Part shown: positions 56,737 to 64,000 of the stretch, piece by piece
Numbering within the stretch: position 1 is the first letter of the stretch
How the letters are laid out: each line of letters opens with the position of its first letter
Source of the DNA: Nocardia sp. NRRL S-836
GTDB taxonomy: Bacteria > Actinomycetota > Actinomycetes > Mycobacteriales > Pseudonocardiaceae
Length of the DNA stretch: 64,000 bases
Assembly: GCF_001279525.1 (NCBI RefSeq)
Contig: NZ_LGDY01000114.1
Coordinates: 124,001 to 188,000 of the forward strand
Reading direction: 5' to 3'
Program-made: the position numbers and the translations under genes
The notes under the pieces: generated by a model
Told to the model about the DNA's origin: nothing
Database searches by the model: none
The model's input: only the letters and a program-made list of their open reading frames with translations

Positions 56737-57429
56737 CTAGTGCTTGATCCGGTGGTCGATCTTGTCGCGGTCCACGCGGTCGGTCTTGGGGTCCACCACG
56801 GCCTGTTCCTTCGTGATGGGCTCCTGGGCGCGCGGGCTGACCGCCGGGTCCACGTGCTCGATCGTGCGGTCGTCGCCGCGACCGATGTGGTCGTGGGTCA
56901 TGCCGTCGTGGGTCACGCGGTCGTGCGGGCCGACGTGGTCGTGCCGCTCGTCGTACGCATCGCGCGGCTCCGGCAGGTCGGGGTCCTCCTCGATCAGCTT
57001 GCGGCGCGCGGGCAGAACCGCGAGCAGCAGGCCGAAGAGGGCGATGCCGAGGTGCAGCCAGTTGTCGTTCGTGTTGAGCGCCAACGGGTTGCCGATCGCC
57101 GACACCGGGTTCTGGGCGACGATTCCCGTGATCATCAGGCCCCAGACGAACAGGGCGCCGAAACCGAGGAACAGCAGCCACCCGTACAGCCGGGCGAGGC
57201 CCGAACCGAGAGCCATCACCAGGCCGAGCACGCCGACGATCACGTGCACCAGGTTGTGCAGCGCGTTGACGGAGAACCCGAGCACGAACGAGTGCGTGGC
57301 CCAGTCGTTCACCCCCGTGCGGGTGAAGCCCACGACGCCGAACACGATGAACGCGATGCCGGCCAAGGCGGCCAGCAGCTGCACTGGTTGCAGACCGGCG
57401 ACCTTGACAGTGACGCGGTGGTGGGTCAT
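56737..57429 (-). CDS. DUF4383 membrane protein with His/Asp-rich tail
   Basis: 230 residues. Four membrane segments in residues 15-140 (LAALAGIAFIVFGVVGFTRTG, HNLVHVIVGVLGLVMALG, GWLLFLGFGALFVWGLM, WLHLGIALFGLLLAVL). Residues 155-200 repeat HDH/HDR/HDG words (ERHDHVGPHDRVTHDGMTHD), a possible metal-binding tail, and the end is highly charged. Function unknown. Confidence 0.88.
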   Translation of the reverse strand: MTHHRVTVKVAGLQPVQLLAALAGIAFIVFGVVGFTRTGVNDWATHSFVLGFSVNALHNLVHVIVGVLGLVMALGSGLARLYGWLLFLGFGALFVWGLMITGIVAQNPVSAIGNPLALNTNDNWLHLGIALFGLLLAVLPARRKLIEEDPDLPEPRDAYDERHDHVGPHDRVTHDGMTHDHIGRGDDRTIEHVDPAVSPRAQEPITKEQAVVDPKTDRVDRDKIDHRIKH

Positions 57430-57465
57430 GACGCCCTCCAGGCTCCGTACTTGGTCGCCGGAGTA

Positions 57466-57768
57466 CTACCCTGCGGCCGCTCCGGCCAAACCGTGCACGG
57501 ACACATCGGGCATGCCATTGCGCGCCACGACGACGTTGCGCTTGGCGATGTGCACCACGCGCGCACGAGACGGGTTGACCAGCACGGTCACCTCGGCGTT
57601 GAGCTCGGCGTGGACGCGGACCTCGACCTGGGTGCCACAGGCGGCGGCGTTGCGCAGGGCAGCGGACAACGTGTCCAGGTTCCACGGTTTGACGAGCCGG
57701 AACTCGAACTCGTCGACGTGCAGGACGGCCCACAGCTCGGTGCCGGTGGGTGGGTCGGTCGGGTTCAT
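57466..57768 (-). CDS. Small protein of unknown function
   Basis: 100 residues from ATG 57768. LWAVLHVDEFEFRLVKPWNLDTLSAALRNAAACGTQVEVRVHAELNAEVTVLVNPSRARVVHIAKRNV suggests a single alpha/beta domain. No family recognised. Lies 36 bp upstream of the DUF4383 gene. Confidence 0.6.
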   Translation of the reverse strand: MNPTDPPTGTELWAVLHVDEFEFRLVKPWNLDTLSAALRNAAACGTQVEVRVHAELNAEVTVLVNPSRARVVHIAKRNVVVARNGMPDVSVHGLAGAAAG

Positions 57769-57959
57769 GCGGCGGTCTCCTCGCGGGCCTGGGACGAACC
57801 GGTCCGGCGCCGGGCGGTGCTCGGCTTGCGGCCAGGTTCGTTGCACTGCACCGCGTCGGCCCTGACGCGCTCCCCGCACGTCGCCGCCGCGGTGGGCGGG
57901 CGCACGCGCATCTTCCACCGCGGCAACGCCTTCGTCGACGTCACCTGGGAACGCCACGC

Positions 57960-57997
57960 ACACCCCGCCCGTACTCAAAGAGGACGGTGCGGGGTGT
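57960..57997. terminator. Methyltransferase terminator
   Basis: ACACCCCGC (57960-57968) pairs with GCGGGGTGT (57989-57997), the latter touching the methyltransferase stop. Confidence 0.7.
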
Positions 57998-58674
57998 CAG
58001 ATACGGCCGGGCATCGCCTGCGGTTTGCGCCCGATCCCGGCGTACGCACCGGGAACCACGCACGGCGCCTCGATCTCCAGGCCCTCCAGCAGCTGCTCGA
58101 CCGGCTGCGGGTGGGAGAGCACGAGGAAACCGCCCGCGGGCAGCGCGTGCCGGTAGCGGCGGACGACGCGGCCGGGACCGGTGGCGTCGTCGATGTACCG
58201 CAGCACGTCCACCATGAGTACGGCGTAGGGCGCGCGCAGGTCCAGGTGGGACAGCACCCCCGGATGCCGCAGCACCTGCTCCGGCCGGCGCAGGTCCGCC
58301 TGGATCGCGCACGTCCGCGGCTCACCGCGCAGCAGACCGCGGGAGAACGCGGCGGTCACCGGGTCGGAGTCCACGTAGACGACGCGGGCGTCGGGCAGCG
58401 TCTGGTGCGTCGCACCGCACGTCGGGATGCCGGAGCCGAGGTCGAGGAACTGGCGCACGCCCGACTCCCAGCAGTGCCGGACGGCGTGGCGCAGGAAGAG
58501 CCGGTGAGCTCGGGTGACGAGCGGCAGCTCCGGGTCGATCCGGACGGCCTGTTTGGCGAACGCGCGGTCGGCGGCGTAGTTGTGGGCGCCGCCCAGGTAG
58601 TAGTCGTGGATCCGCGCGGCGTTCGGCCGACGTACGTCGACCTCGTACCGGGCGAAGGCGGGGACCGCAGCCAT
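57997..58674 (-). CDS. SAM-dependent methyltransferase, DUF574 (PF04672) family
   Basis: 225 residues from ATG 58674. RIHDYYLGGAHNYAADRAFA is the family hallmark; SAM motif FLDLGSGIPTCGATHQ and VYVDSDPVTAAFSRGLL. Most relatives are about 260 residues, so this is on the short side. Actinobacteria-specific, substrate unknown. Frame runs back through the tRNA gene but that part is not coding. Confidence 0.9.
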   Translation of the reverse strand: MAAVPAFARYEVDVRRPNAARIHDYYLGGAHNYAADRAFAKQAVRIDPELPLVTRAHRLFLRHAVRHCWESGVRQFLDLGSGIPTCGATHQTLPDARVVYVDSDPVTAAFSRGLLRGEPRTCAIQADLRRPEQVLRHPGVLSHLDLRAPYAVLMVDVLRYIDDATGPGRVVRRYRHALPAGGFLVLSHPQPVEQLLEGLEIEAPCVVPGAYAGIGRKPQAMPGRI

Positions 58675-58761
58675 TCGCAGAGCGTAACTGGCGCCTAGAC
58701 CATTCGGGCGAAGTTTTCGAAGATTCTTTGGGGCCGTCTGACATTCACCCGGTTGACGGCG

Positions 58762-58790
58762 GGCCCGGTCCACCCCACAGAGACCGGGCC
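58762..58790 (-). terminator. Terminator of tRNA-Glu
   Basis: GGCCCGGTC (58762-58770) pairs with GACCGGGCC (58782-58790), just beyond the tRNA 3' end. Confidence 0.75.
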
Positions 58791-58793
58791 ACG

Positions 58794-58865
58794 TAGCACG
58801 TACGGGAATCGAACCCGTGTTTCCGGAGTGAGAATCCGACGTCCTGACCACTGGACGAACGCGCC
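58794..58865 (-). tRNA. tRNA-Glu (CTC anticodon)
   Basis: 72 nt cloverleaf on the minus strand. Acceptor GGCGCGT pairs with ACGTGCT (two G-U). D arm GTCC-AGTGGTCA-GGAC, anticodon stem TCGGA/TCCGG with loop TTCTCAC (anticodon CTC), T arm ACGGG-TTCGATT-CCCGT, discriminator A, CCA not encoded. Confidence 0.95.
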
Positions 58866-59008
58866 GAGAACGAGCATTAAGAGAAATGCTCGAAGAAAAT
58901 GGTTGGACATGCTTTCAGCTGGTCACAGCTTGGCCGGAGCTCCGGTCCATTCATCTGCTCGGATCATGCAACAATCATGACCGACCACCCGAGAAGGCCG
59001 CAAAGGAA

Positions 59009-60367
59009 TTAATCGAGCCACATCAGGGCGAGCCAGAGCGCGGCTCGCGCGTCGGCGGAACCGAGGTCGCGGCCGAGCAGCCGTTCGGCGTGGGCGATCC
59101 GGTGCCGGACGCTGTTGCGGTGCACCCCGAGCACCGCGGCGGCCCGGTCCCAGCTGCCGTGCTGGCCCAGCCAGGCCCTCAGCGTCTCGACCAGCTCCGG
59201 CCTTCCGACCAGTCCGGCCAGCTCCCTGCGGGCGAACGCGGACGCCACCGCCGGGTCCAGCAGCGAGGTCAGGTCGGACGAGGCGAACGCGGGCGCGCCG
59301 GTCGCCAGTGCGCGTGGCAGCAGGGCGGCGGCCTCCGCCACGGCGGCGCCGATCTCGGGAGCGGGCAGGGTTCCCGACTCGTCGGCGGCCACCGGCGCGG
59401 ACACGCCGACCGGGCCCGTCACCGCGACCCCCGCCGAGACCAGCGCGAGGAACCCGTCCGCCGCCTTGGACACCAGCGGCCCGTACCGCCGGGCCAGCAC
59501 GTCGTACTCCACCCGCGACTCCCCCGCCACCACCCGGTACGGGCCGGGCCCCAGCACGGCCGCCAGGTCCGGCACCCGCGACCGCAGCAGCACCGAGGCC
59601 GCGAGCCGCGCGAGCCGGCCGCGTTCGCTCTCGACGTCCCTGCGCAGCAGTCCCAGCAACGCCAGCGCGACCGCGACCACGGCCCGTTCGGCCGGCGACA
59701 GCGCGGCCGCCCGCCGCACCACGAGCACAGAGGACTCGACCGGGTCGAGCGTCACGTGCTCATCACCCACCCGGGCGGAGGCCGAACGGGGGCCGGTTCC
59801 GGACGCGACCCGGTCCACGAGGGACGCGACGTCCGCCGGTGCCGAGGCGGGTTCGACGAGCTCCGCGCGGCAGTCCAGCACGACCGCCAGCGTGGTCAGC
59901 ACCGACTCCACCGGCCGGACGCGGGTCGCGGCACGGGTGAGCGCGCGCTGGCTGTCCGCGAGCATCCGCTGCTCCCTCACGGCGATCTCCGCGAGCAACG
60001 CGCCCAACGCCTGCGACACGGCCAGGAACGGCGTGGACGGTGGCACGACCAGCAGCGGCATCCCCTGCTCCGCGCAGGCTCGCACCAGCGACGGCGGCAC
60101 CGCGGGGAACTCCGGCTCGACCCCGAACCCGATCGCCGACACGCCTGACGACACCAGCCCGGCCACGTAGCCCGGCACGTCGTCCGGGAACCGCACCCCG
60201 GCCGTGAGCAGGAGCTCCTCGCCAACCAGGTACGGCGTCGGGTCGGCGAGCTCGGACACGTGGGCCCAGCGGACCGGCCGGTCCAGTCCCGACGCTCCAC
60301 TGAGCACGGTCAGCCCGAGGTCGGCTCGGGCGACCAGCGCGCGCAGCGGGACGGTTTGCTCAGCCAC
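59009..60367 (-). CDS. PucR family transcriptional regulator
   Basis: 452 residues, GTG start. N-terminal PucR domain (LRALVARADLGLTVLSGASGLDRPVRWAHVSELADPTPYLVGEELLLTAGVRF), C-terminal HTH_30 (LVETLRAWLGQHGSWDRAAAVLGVHRNSVRHRIAHAERLLGRDL). Regulates purine, amine or amino-acid use in many actinobacteria. Diverges from the transporter-hydrolase operon; TTGTGCAGAACAA at 60378-60390 is a possible operator. Confidence 0.93.
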   Translation of the reverse strand: MAEQTVPLRALVARADLGLTVLSGASGLDRPVRWAHVSELADPTPYLVGEELLLTAGVRFPDDVPGYVAGLVSSGVSAIGFGVEPEFPAVPPSLVRACAEQGMPLLVVPPSTPFLAVSQALGALLAEIAVREQRMLADSQRALTRAATRVRPVESVLTTLAVVLDCRAELVEPASAPADVASLVDRVASGTGPRSASARVGDEHVTLDPVESSVLVVRRAAALSPAERAVVAVALALLGLLRRDVESERGRLARLAASVLLRSRVPDLAAVLGPGPYRVVAGESRVEYDVLARRYGPLVSKAADGFLALVSAGVAVTGPVGVSAPVAADESGTLPAPEIGAAVAEAAALLPRALATGAPAFASSDLTSLLDPAVASAFARRELAGLVGRPELVETLRAWLGQHGSWDRAAAVLGVHRNSVRHRIAHAERLLGRDLGSADARAALWLALMWLD

Positions 60368-60450
60368 AAGCCCAGGATTGTGCAGAACAACCGCTTACCG
60401 GCGCCAGCCCGCGTTCCTACTGTGACCTGCAACCTGAGGAGGTCCGAGGA

Positions 60451-61881
60451 GTGGCTCTCGACTACGCGGTGATCGCCGCCTACGTGCTCGGCATGATCGG
60501 CATGGGCTGGTGGGGCCTGCGCCGCGCCACCAGCAGGAGCGAGTACCTGGTCGCCGGACGCAGGCTCGGCTTCGCGATGTACTCCGGCACCATGTCCGCC
60601 GTCGTGCTCGGCGGCGCGTCGACCATCGGTGGCGTCGGACTCGGTTACAAATACGGCATCTCCGGCGCGTGGATGGTGTTTGCCATCGGGCTCGGCATCC
60701 TGCTGCTGAGCGCCCTGTTCGCGCGCCGGATCGTGCGGCTCAAGGTCTACACCGTCTCCCAGATGCTCGACCTGCGCTACGGCGGCAGCTCGTCGCGGGT
60801 GTCCGGCGCGGTGATGTGGGCGTACACGCTGATGCTGACCGTCACGTCCACGATCGCGTACTCCACGATCTTCACCGTCCTCTTCGGACTGCCGAAGGCC
60901 GTCGGCGTGGTCGTCGGCGGCAGCATCGTGGTGCTGTACAGCGTTCTCGGCGGCATGTGGTCGATCACGCTGACCGACATCGTGCAGTTCGTCGTGAAGA
61001 CGATCGGGATCCTGTTCCTGCTGCTGCCGATCTCGCTGTCCGCGGCGGGCGGTTTCGACGGCATCCGGGAACGCCTGAACGACCCGGCGGTGTTCGACGT
61101 CGGCAACATCGGCGTCGGCACGATCGTCACCTACCTGCTGATCTACGTGTTCGGCCTGTTGATCGGGCAGGACATCTGGCAGCGGGTGTTCACCGCGCGG
61201 TCGCCGGAGGTGGCCGTGGCCGGTGGCGTGACCTCCGGGCTGTACTGCCTGGTCTACGCCGTGGCCGGTGCGTTGATCGGCACCGCGGGCAGGGCGCTCT
61301 ACCCCGGCATCGCCAACTCCGACGAGGCGTTCGCGACGATCGTGGAGAACCTGCTGCCGACCGGTGTGCGCGGGCTCGTGCTCGCCGCCGCGCTGGCGGC
61401 CATGATGTCCACGTCGTCCGGTGCGCTGATCGCGTGCGCGACCGTGGCGTCCAACGACATCTGGAAGCGCGGCAACAAGGGTGACGGCGACGTGCACTCG
61501 AACCGGATGTTCACGCTCGTGCTCGGTGTCGTCGCGATCGGCATCGCGGTGGCGCTGAACGACGTCGTGGCCGCGCTGACCGTGGCCTACAACATCCTCG
61601 TGGGCGGCCTGCTGGTGGCGATCCTCGGCGGGCTGGTGTGGAAGCGCGGCACGCAGATCGGCGCGATGGCGTCGATGGCGATGGGCTCGCTGACGGCGAT
61701 CACGTTCATGGTGCTGGACGGCGTGCTCGCCGACTCCCCCATCTACTACAGCCTCGGCGCGTCGCTCGTGACGTACGTCGTGGTCAGCCTCGCCACCCCG
61801 CCCACCGACCCGGCCGTGCTGGCCGCCTGGAACCGGCGCGTGGCCGGCGGTGCGACCGAAGAGGAGCTGGTGAGCTCGTGA
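60451..61881 (+). CDS. Sodium:solute symporter family transporter
   Basis: 476 residues from GTG 60451 with a GAGGAGG site upstream. Thirteen or so membrane segments; [39 protein letters not shown] and [20 protein letters not shown] are SSS-family motifs including Na+ site residues. Imports the substrate for the enzymes that follow; which solute is not shown. Confidence 0.93.
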   Translation: MALDYAVIAAYVLGMIGMGWWGLRRATSRSEYLVAGRRLGFAMYSGTMSAVVLGGASTIGGVGLGYKYGISGAWMVFAIGLGILLLSALFARRIVRLKVYTVSQMLDLRYGGSSSRVSGAVMWAYTLMLTVTSTIAYSTIFTVLFGLPKAVGVVVGGSIVVLYSVLGGMWSITLTDIVQFVVKTIGILFLLLPISLSAAGGFDGIRERLNDPAVFDVGNIGVGTIVTYLLIYVFGLLIGQDIWQRVFTARSPEVAVAGGVTSGLYCLVYAVAGALIGTAGRALYPGIANSDEAFATIVENLLPTGVRGLVLAAALAAMMSTSSGALIACATVASNDIWKRGNKGDGDVHSNRMFTLVLGVVAIGIAVALNDVVAALTVAYNILVGGLLVAILGGLVWKRGTQIGAMASMAMGSLTAITFMVLDGVLADSPIYYSLGASLVTYVVVSLATPPTDPAVLAAWNRRVAGGATEEELVSS

Positions 61882-62816
61882 TCGGCCCCGTCGACTCCTC
61901 GCGGGTGCCGCGCTACGCGGGCCCCGCGACCTTCGCCCGGCTGCCGCGCCTGGACCAGGTGCCGCACGCGGACGTCGCGGTGGTGGGCGTCCCGTTCGAC
62001 ACCGGCGTCTCGTACCGGCCGGGCGCGCGGTTCGCGCCCGCGGCGGTGCGCGAGGCGTCCCGGCTGCTCCGCCCGTACCACCCGGCGCTGGACGTGTCGC
62101 CGTTCGACCGGGTGCAGGTCGTGGACGGCGGGGACATCGCGGTCAACCCGTTCCACATCGGCGAGGCGATCGAGACGATCGAGGCCGCGGCCACCGGCCT
62201 GCAGTCCGGCGGCACCCGCCTGGTGACGATCGGCGGCGACCACACGATCGCGCTGCCGCTGCTGCGGGCCGTGTCGCAGATCCACGGACCCGTTGCGCTG
62301 CTGCACTTCGACGCGCACCTCGACACGTGGGACACGTACTTCGGCGAGCCGTACACGCACGGGACGCCGTTCCGCCGCGCGGTCGAGGAAGGCGTCCTCG
62401 ACACCTCGGCGATCTCCCACGTCGGCACGCGCGGACCGTTGTACGGCAAGAAGGACCTGGAGGACGACCGGCGGCTCGGGTTCGGGATCGTGACCTCGGC
62501 TGACGTCCTGCGCCGAGGGGTCGACGAGACGGTCGACGCGCTGCGGCAGCGGATCGGGGCCCGGCCGGTGTACGTGTCGGTCGACATCGACGTGCTGGAC
62601 CCCGCGCACGCGCCCGGAACCGGGACACCGGAGGCCGGGGGCATGACGTCGCGGGAGCTGCTGGAGATCCTGCGCGGGCTGCGGGGGCTGAACCTGGTCG
62701 GAGCGGACGTGGTGGAGGTGGCACCGGCCTACGACCACGCGGACATCACCTCTGTGGCAGCCTCGCACGTGGCGTACGACCTGGTGAGCTTGATGGCGTT
62801 GAAGGAGGAGACGTGA
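61878..62816 (+). CDS. Agmatinase/guanidinobutyrase-family ureohydrolase
   Basis: 312 residues from GTG 61878 overlapping the transporter stop. All Mn ligands are present: H122 (GGDHT), D145, H147 and D149 (FDAHLDT), D236 and D238 ([19 protein letters not shown]). Releases urea from a guanidino compound such as agmatine or 4-guanidinobutyrate. The 3' end (62745-62810) is duplicated directly downstream. Confidence 0.93.
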   Translation: MIGPVDSSRVPRYAGPATFARLPRLDQVPHADVAVVGVPFDTGVSYRPGARFAPAAVREASRLLRPYHPALDVSPFDRVQVVDGGDIAVNPFHIGEAIETIEAAATGLQSGGTRLVTIGGDHTIALPLLRAVSQIHGPVALLHFDAHLDTWDTYFGEPYTHGTPFRRAVEEGVLDTSAISHVGTRGPLYGKKDLEDDRRLGFGIVTSADVLRRGVDETVDALRQRIGARPVYVSVDIDVLDPAHAPGTGTPEAGGMTSRELLEILRGLRGLNLVGADVVEVAPAYDHADITSVAASHVAYDLVSLMALKEET

Positions 62817-62899
62817 TGACCACGGCGCCATCACCTCTGTGGCAGACAGCGCCCATGGTGGCGTACGACCTGGTGAGCTTGATGGCGTTGAAGGAGGAG
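62745..62899 (+). repeat. Tandem duplication of the ureohydrolase 3' end
   Basis: 62745-62810 (66 bp) recurs at 62830-62899 (70 bp). Both run from ATCACCTCTGTGGCAG to GTTGAAGGAGGAG, with the only difference an internal change of CCTCGCACG to ACAGCGCCCATG. The second copy ends in the ribosome site of the next gene. Confidence 0.92.
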
Positions 62900-62908
62900 G
62901 ACGCGTGA
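62816..62908 (+). CDS. 30-codon ORF made by the duplication
   Basis: ATG 62816 overlaps the ureohydrolase stop (TGATGA). The product [20 protein letters not shown] plus [10 protein letters not shown] repeats the hydrolase's last 17 residues. It keeps translation running to the TPP gene, whose start it overlaps by four bases. Whether the peptide has a role is unknown; likely none. Confidence 0.4.
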   Translation: MTTAPSPLWQTAPMVAYDLVSLMALKEEDA

Positions 62909-64000
62909 CCGTGTCCCGCACCGGCGGTGACCTCGTGGTCGAGACGCTGGAAGCACTCGGCGCGACCACCGTGTTCGGCATTCCCGGCCAGCACGCCCTG
63001 GGCCTGTTCGACGCGTTGCGGCGGTCGGAACTGCGGTACGTGGGTTCGCGGACCGAGGTCAACGCCGCCTTCGCCGCCGACGGGCACGCGCGGATCACCG
63101 GTTCGGTGACGCCGTTGCTCGTGTCGACCGGGCCGGGTGCGTTGCAGACGCTGGCCGGGTTGCAGGAGTCGGCCGCTGCTTCGGCGCCCGTGCTGGGGAT
63201 CTCGTCGCAGATCCCCAAGGCCGGTCTTGGCGGCGTGCGCGGCGGATATCTGCACGAGCTGACGGACCAGCTGGCGTCGTTCCGCGACATCGTGAAGCAC
63301 GCGCGCGTTGTCCGGCACGCGTCGCAGATCCCGTCGGCGCTGACCGAGGCGTGGGAGATCGCGCTGACCGCGCCCCACGGGCCGGTGTGGCTGGAGATCC
63401 CGCAGGACGTGCTGCTCGGCCCGGCCGGCGTGCCGCCCGTGACGACCGTGTCGTGCTCACCGCGCGAGCTGCACCCGCGGCCGGAACTGGTCGCGGAGGC
63501 CGTGCGGTTGCTGGACGGCGCGCGACGCCCCGTGATCCTCGCCGGTGGCGGTGCGTCCGGGCCCGAACTGGCCGAGCTGGCCGAGAAGCTGCGCGCGCCG
63601 GTGGTGAGCACGTTCGGCGGCAAGGGCAACTTCCCGTGGGAGCACCCGCTGTCCGCGCAGTCGTGGCTGGAGGACCGGCACACCACGGAGTTCCTCGCCG
63701 ACGCCGACGTGCTGCTCGTCGTGGGGTCCGGCTTGGGCGAGCTGTCCAGCAACTACCGGACGTTCCGGCCGCGCGGCACCGTGGTCCAGATCGAGGCGGA
63801 CCTCGGCAAGCTGGAGTCGAACTACCCCGCCCTGGGCATCCACGCCGACGCCCGGCACGCGTTGCGCGCGCTGGTTTCCGGTGTCACGGCAAGGGATGCC
63901 GACGGCGTCGCCGAGCGGCGGGTCGCGGAGCTGTTGTCGTCGGTGGGCGACCGCCTGCGCGGCCAGGACCTCGACCTGGAGCTCGGGGTGCTGCGGGCGT
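62905..64000 (+). CDS. Thiamine pyrophosphate-dependent enzyme, acetolactate-synthase-like (partial)
   Basis: Open from GTG 62905 to the window edge, 365 codons. TPP-binding N-terminal (Pyr) domain: VVETLEALGATTVFGIPGQHALGLFDALRRSELRYVGSRTEVNAAFAADGHARITG with catalytic Glu in RTEVNAAFAA, then the central domain (RPVILAGGGASGPELAELAEKLRAPVVSTFGGKGNFPWEHPL). The C-terminal PP domain with GDG-N lies outside. Probably a 2-keto acid decarboxylase/ligase in the guanidino-compound route. AAGGAGGAG of the duplication serves as its ribosome site. Confidence 0.9.
   Translation, partial: MTVSRTGGDLVVETLEALGATTVFGIPGQHALGLFDALRRSELRYVGSRTEVNAAFAADGHARITGSVTPLLVSTGPGALQTLAGLQESAAASAPVLGISSQIPKAGLGGVRGGYLHELTDQLASFRDIVKHARVVRHASQIPSALTEAWEIALTAPHGPVWLEIPQDVLLGPAGVPPVTTVSCSPRELHPRPELVAEAVRLLDGARRPVILAGGGASGPELAELAEKLRAPVVSTFGGKGNFPWEHPLSAQSWLEDRHTTEFLADADVLLVVGSGLGELSSNYRTFRPRGTVVQIEADLGKLESNYPALGIHADARHALRALVSGVTARDADGVAERRVAELLSSVGDRLRGQDLDLELGVLRA

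Noticed and set aside
58794..58865. tRNA-Glu as attachment site of an integrated element
   Set aside because: No second copy of its 3' end, no integrase, and ordinary genes downstream.
61878..64000. Clavam-type biosynthesis (ureohydrolase plus TPP enzyme as in pah/ceaS)
   Set aside because: No beta-lactam synthetase or clavaminate synthase within view; PucR and an SSS importer fit catabolism better.

Overview
High-GC actinobacterial chromosome, best matched to the order Pseudonocardiales (Lentzea/Saccharothrix-like; this placement is inference from gene content and remembered family likeness, not a search). Pointers are the DUF397/XRE pair, a WhiB3/WhiD-type protein, a GarA-type FHA protein, a SigF/B-type sigma factor with RsbW-like partners, a mycothiol-type DinB protein, many GTG/TTG starts and many 1-4 bp overlaps.

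Layout. 1-2377: end of an export module (thioredoxin-like tail, ABC exporter, S26 peptidase). 2353-14300: the conserved block relA / apt-secF-secD / yajC-ruvB-ruvA-ruvC on the minus strand, interrupted between relA and apt by a small lower-GC island (DUF397, XRE regulator, frameshifted DddA-like deaminase toxin, Imm1 immunity protein, membrane protein). 14460-17706: GGDEF enzyme, DUF985 cupin, hydrolase and S1 protein, chained by overlaps except between cupin and hydrolase. 17690-41581: an accessory stretch in which regulators diverge from their likely targets, several with palindromes that can be read directly: MarR/SMP-30-like, LacI/(Gfo-Idh-MocA, DUF993, sugar isomerase), GntR/(nitrilase, cupin, MFS, DUF2848), HxlR/SDR, TetR/SDR, WYL/DUF3224. 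42462-49360: glycine-cleavage and growth-control block (gcvP with a tandem glycine riboswitch, Rv1830-type MerR, DUF151 protein, decayed ftsR, garA, gcvH, phosphatidyltransferase). 49946-53511: general-stress signalling (ANTAR, STAS, two RsbW-like proteins, sigma factor, WhiB). 53595-58865: argS, a G-rich repeat tract, M50B-like protein, DUF4383 protein, methyltransferase, tRNA-Glu(CTC). 59009-64000: PucR regulator with a transporter, an agmatinase-family hydrolase and a TPP enzyme that runs off the window.

Most unusual: a toxin-immunity pair whose toxin has lost its N-terminal frame; a pseudogene of the division regulator ftsR inside otherwise intact synteny, beside a GarA homologue lacking the PknG-type threonine; a 17-bp operator shared by two promoters of one GntR regulon; a 66-70 bp duplication at the agmatinase/TPP gene junction that rebuilt a ribosome binding site; and intergenic repeat tracts that mimic coding sequence.
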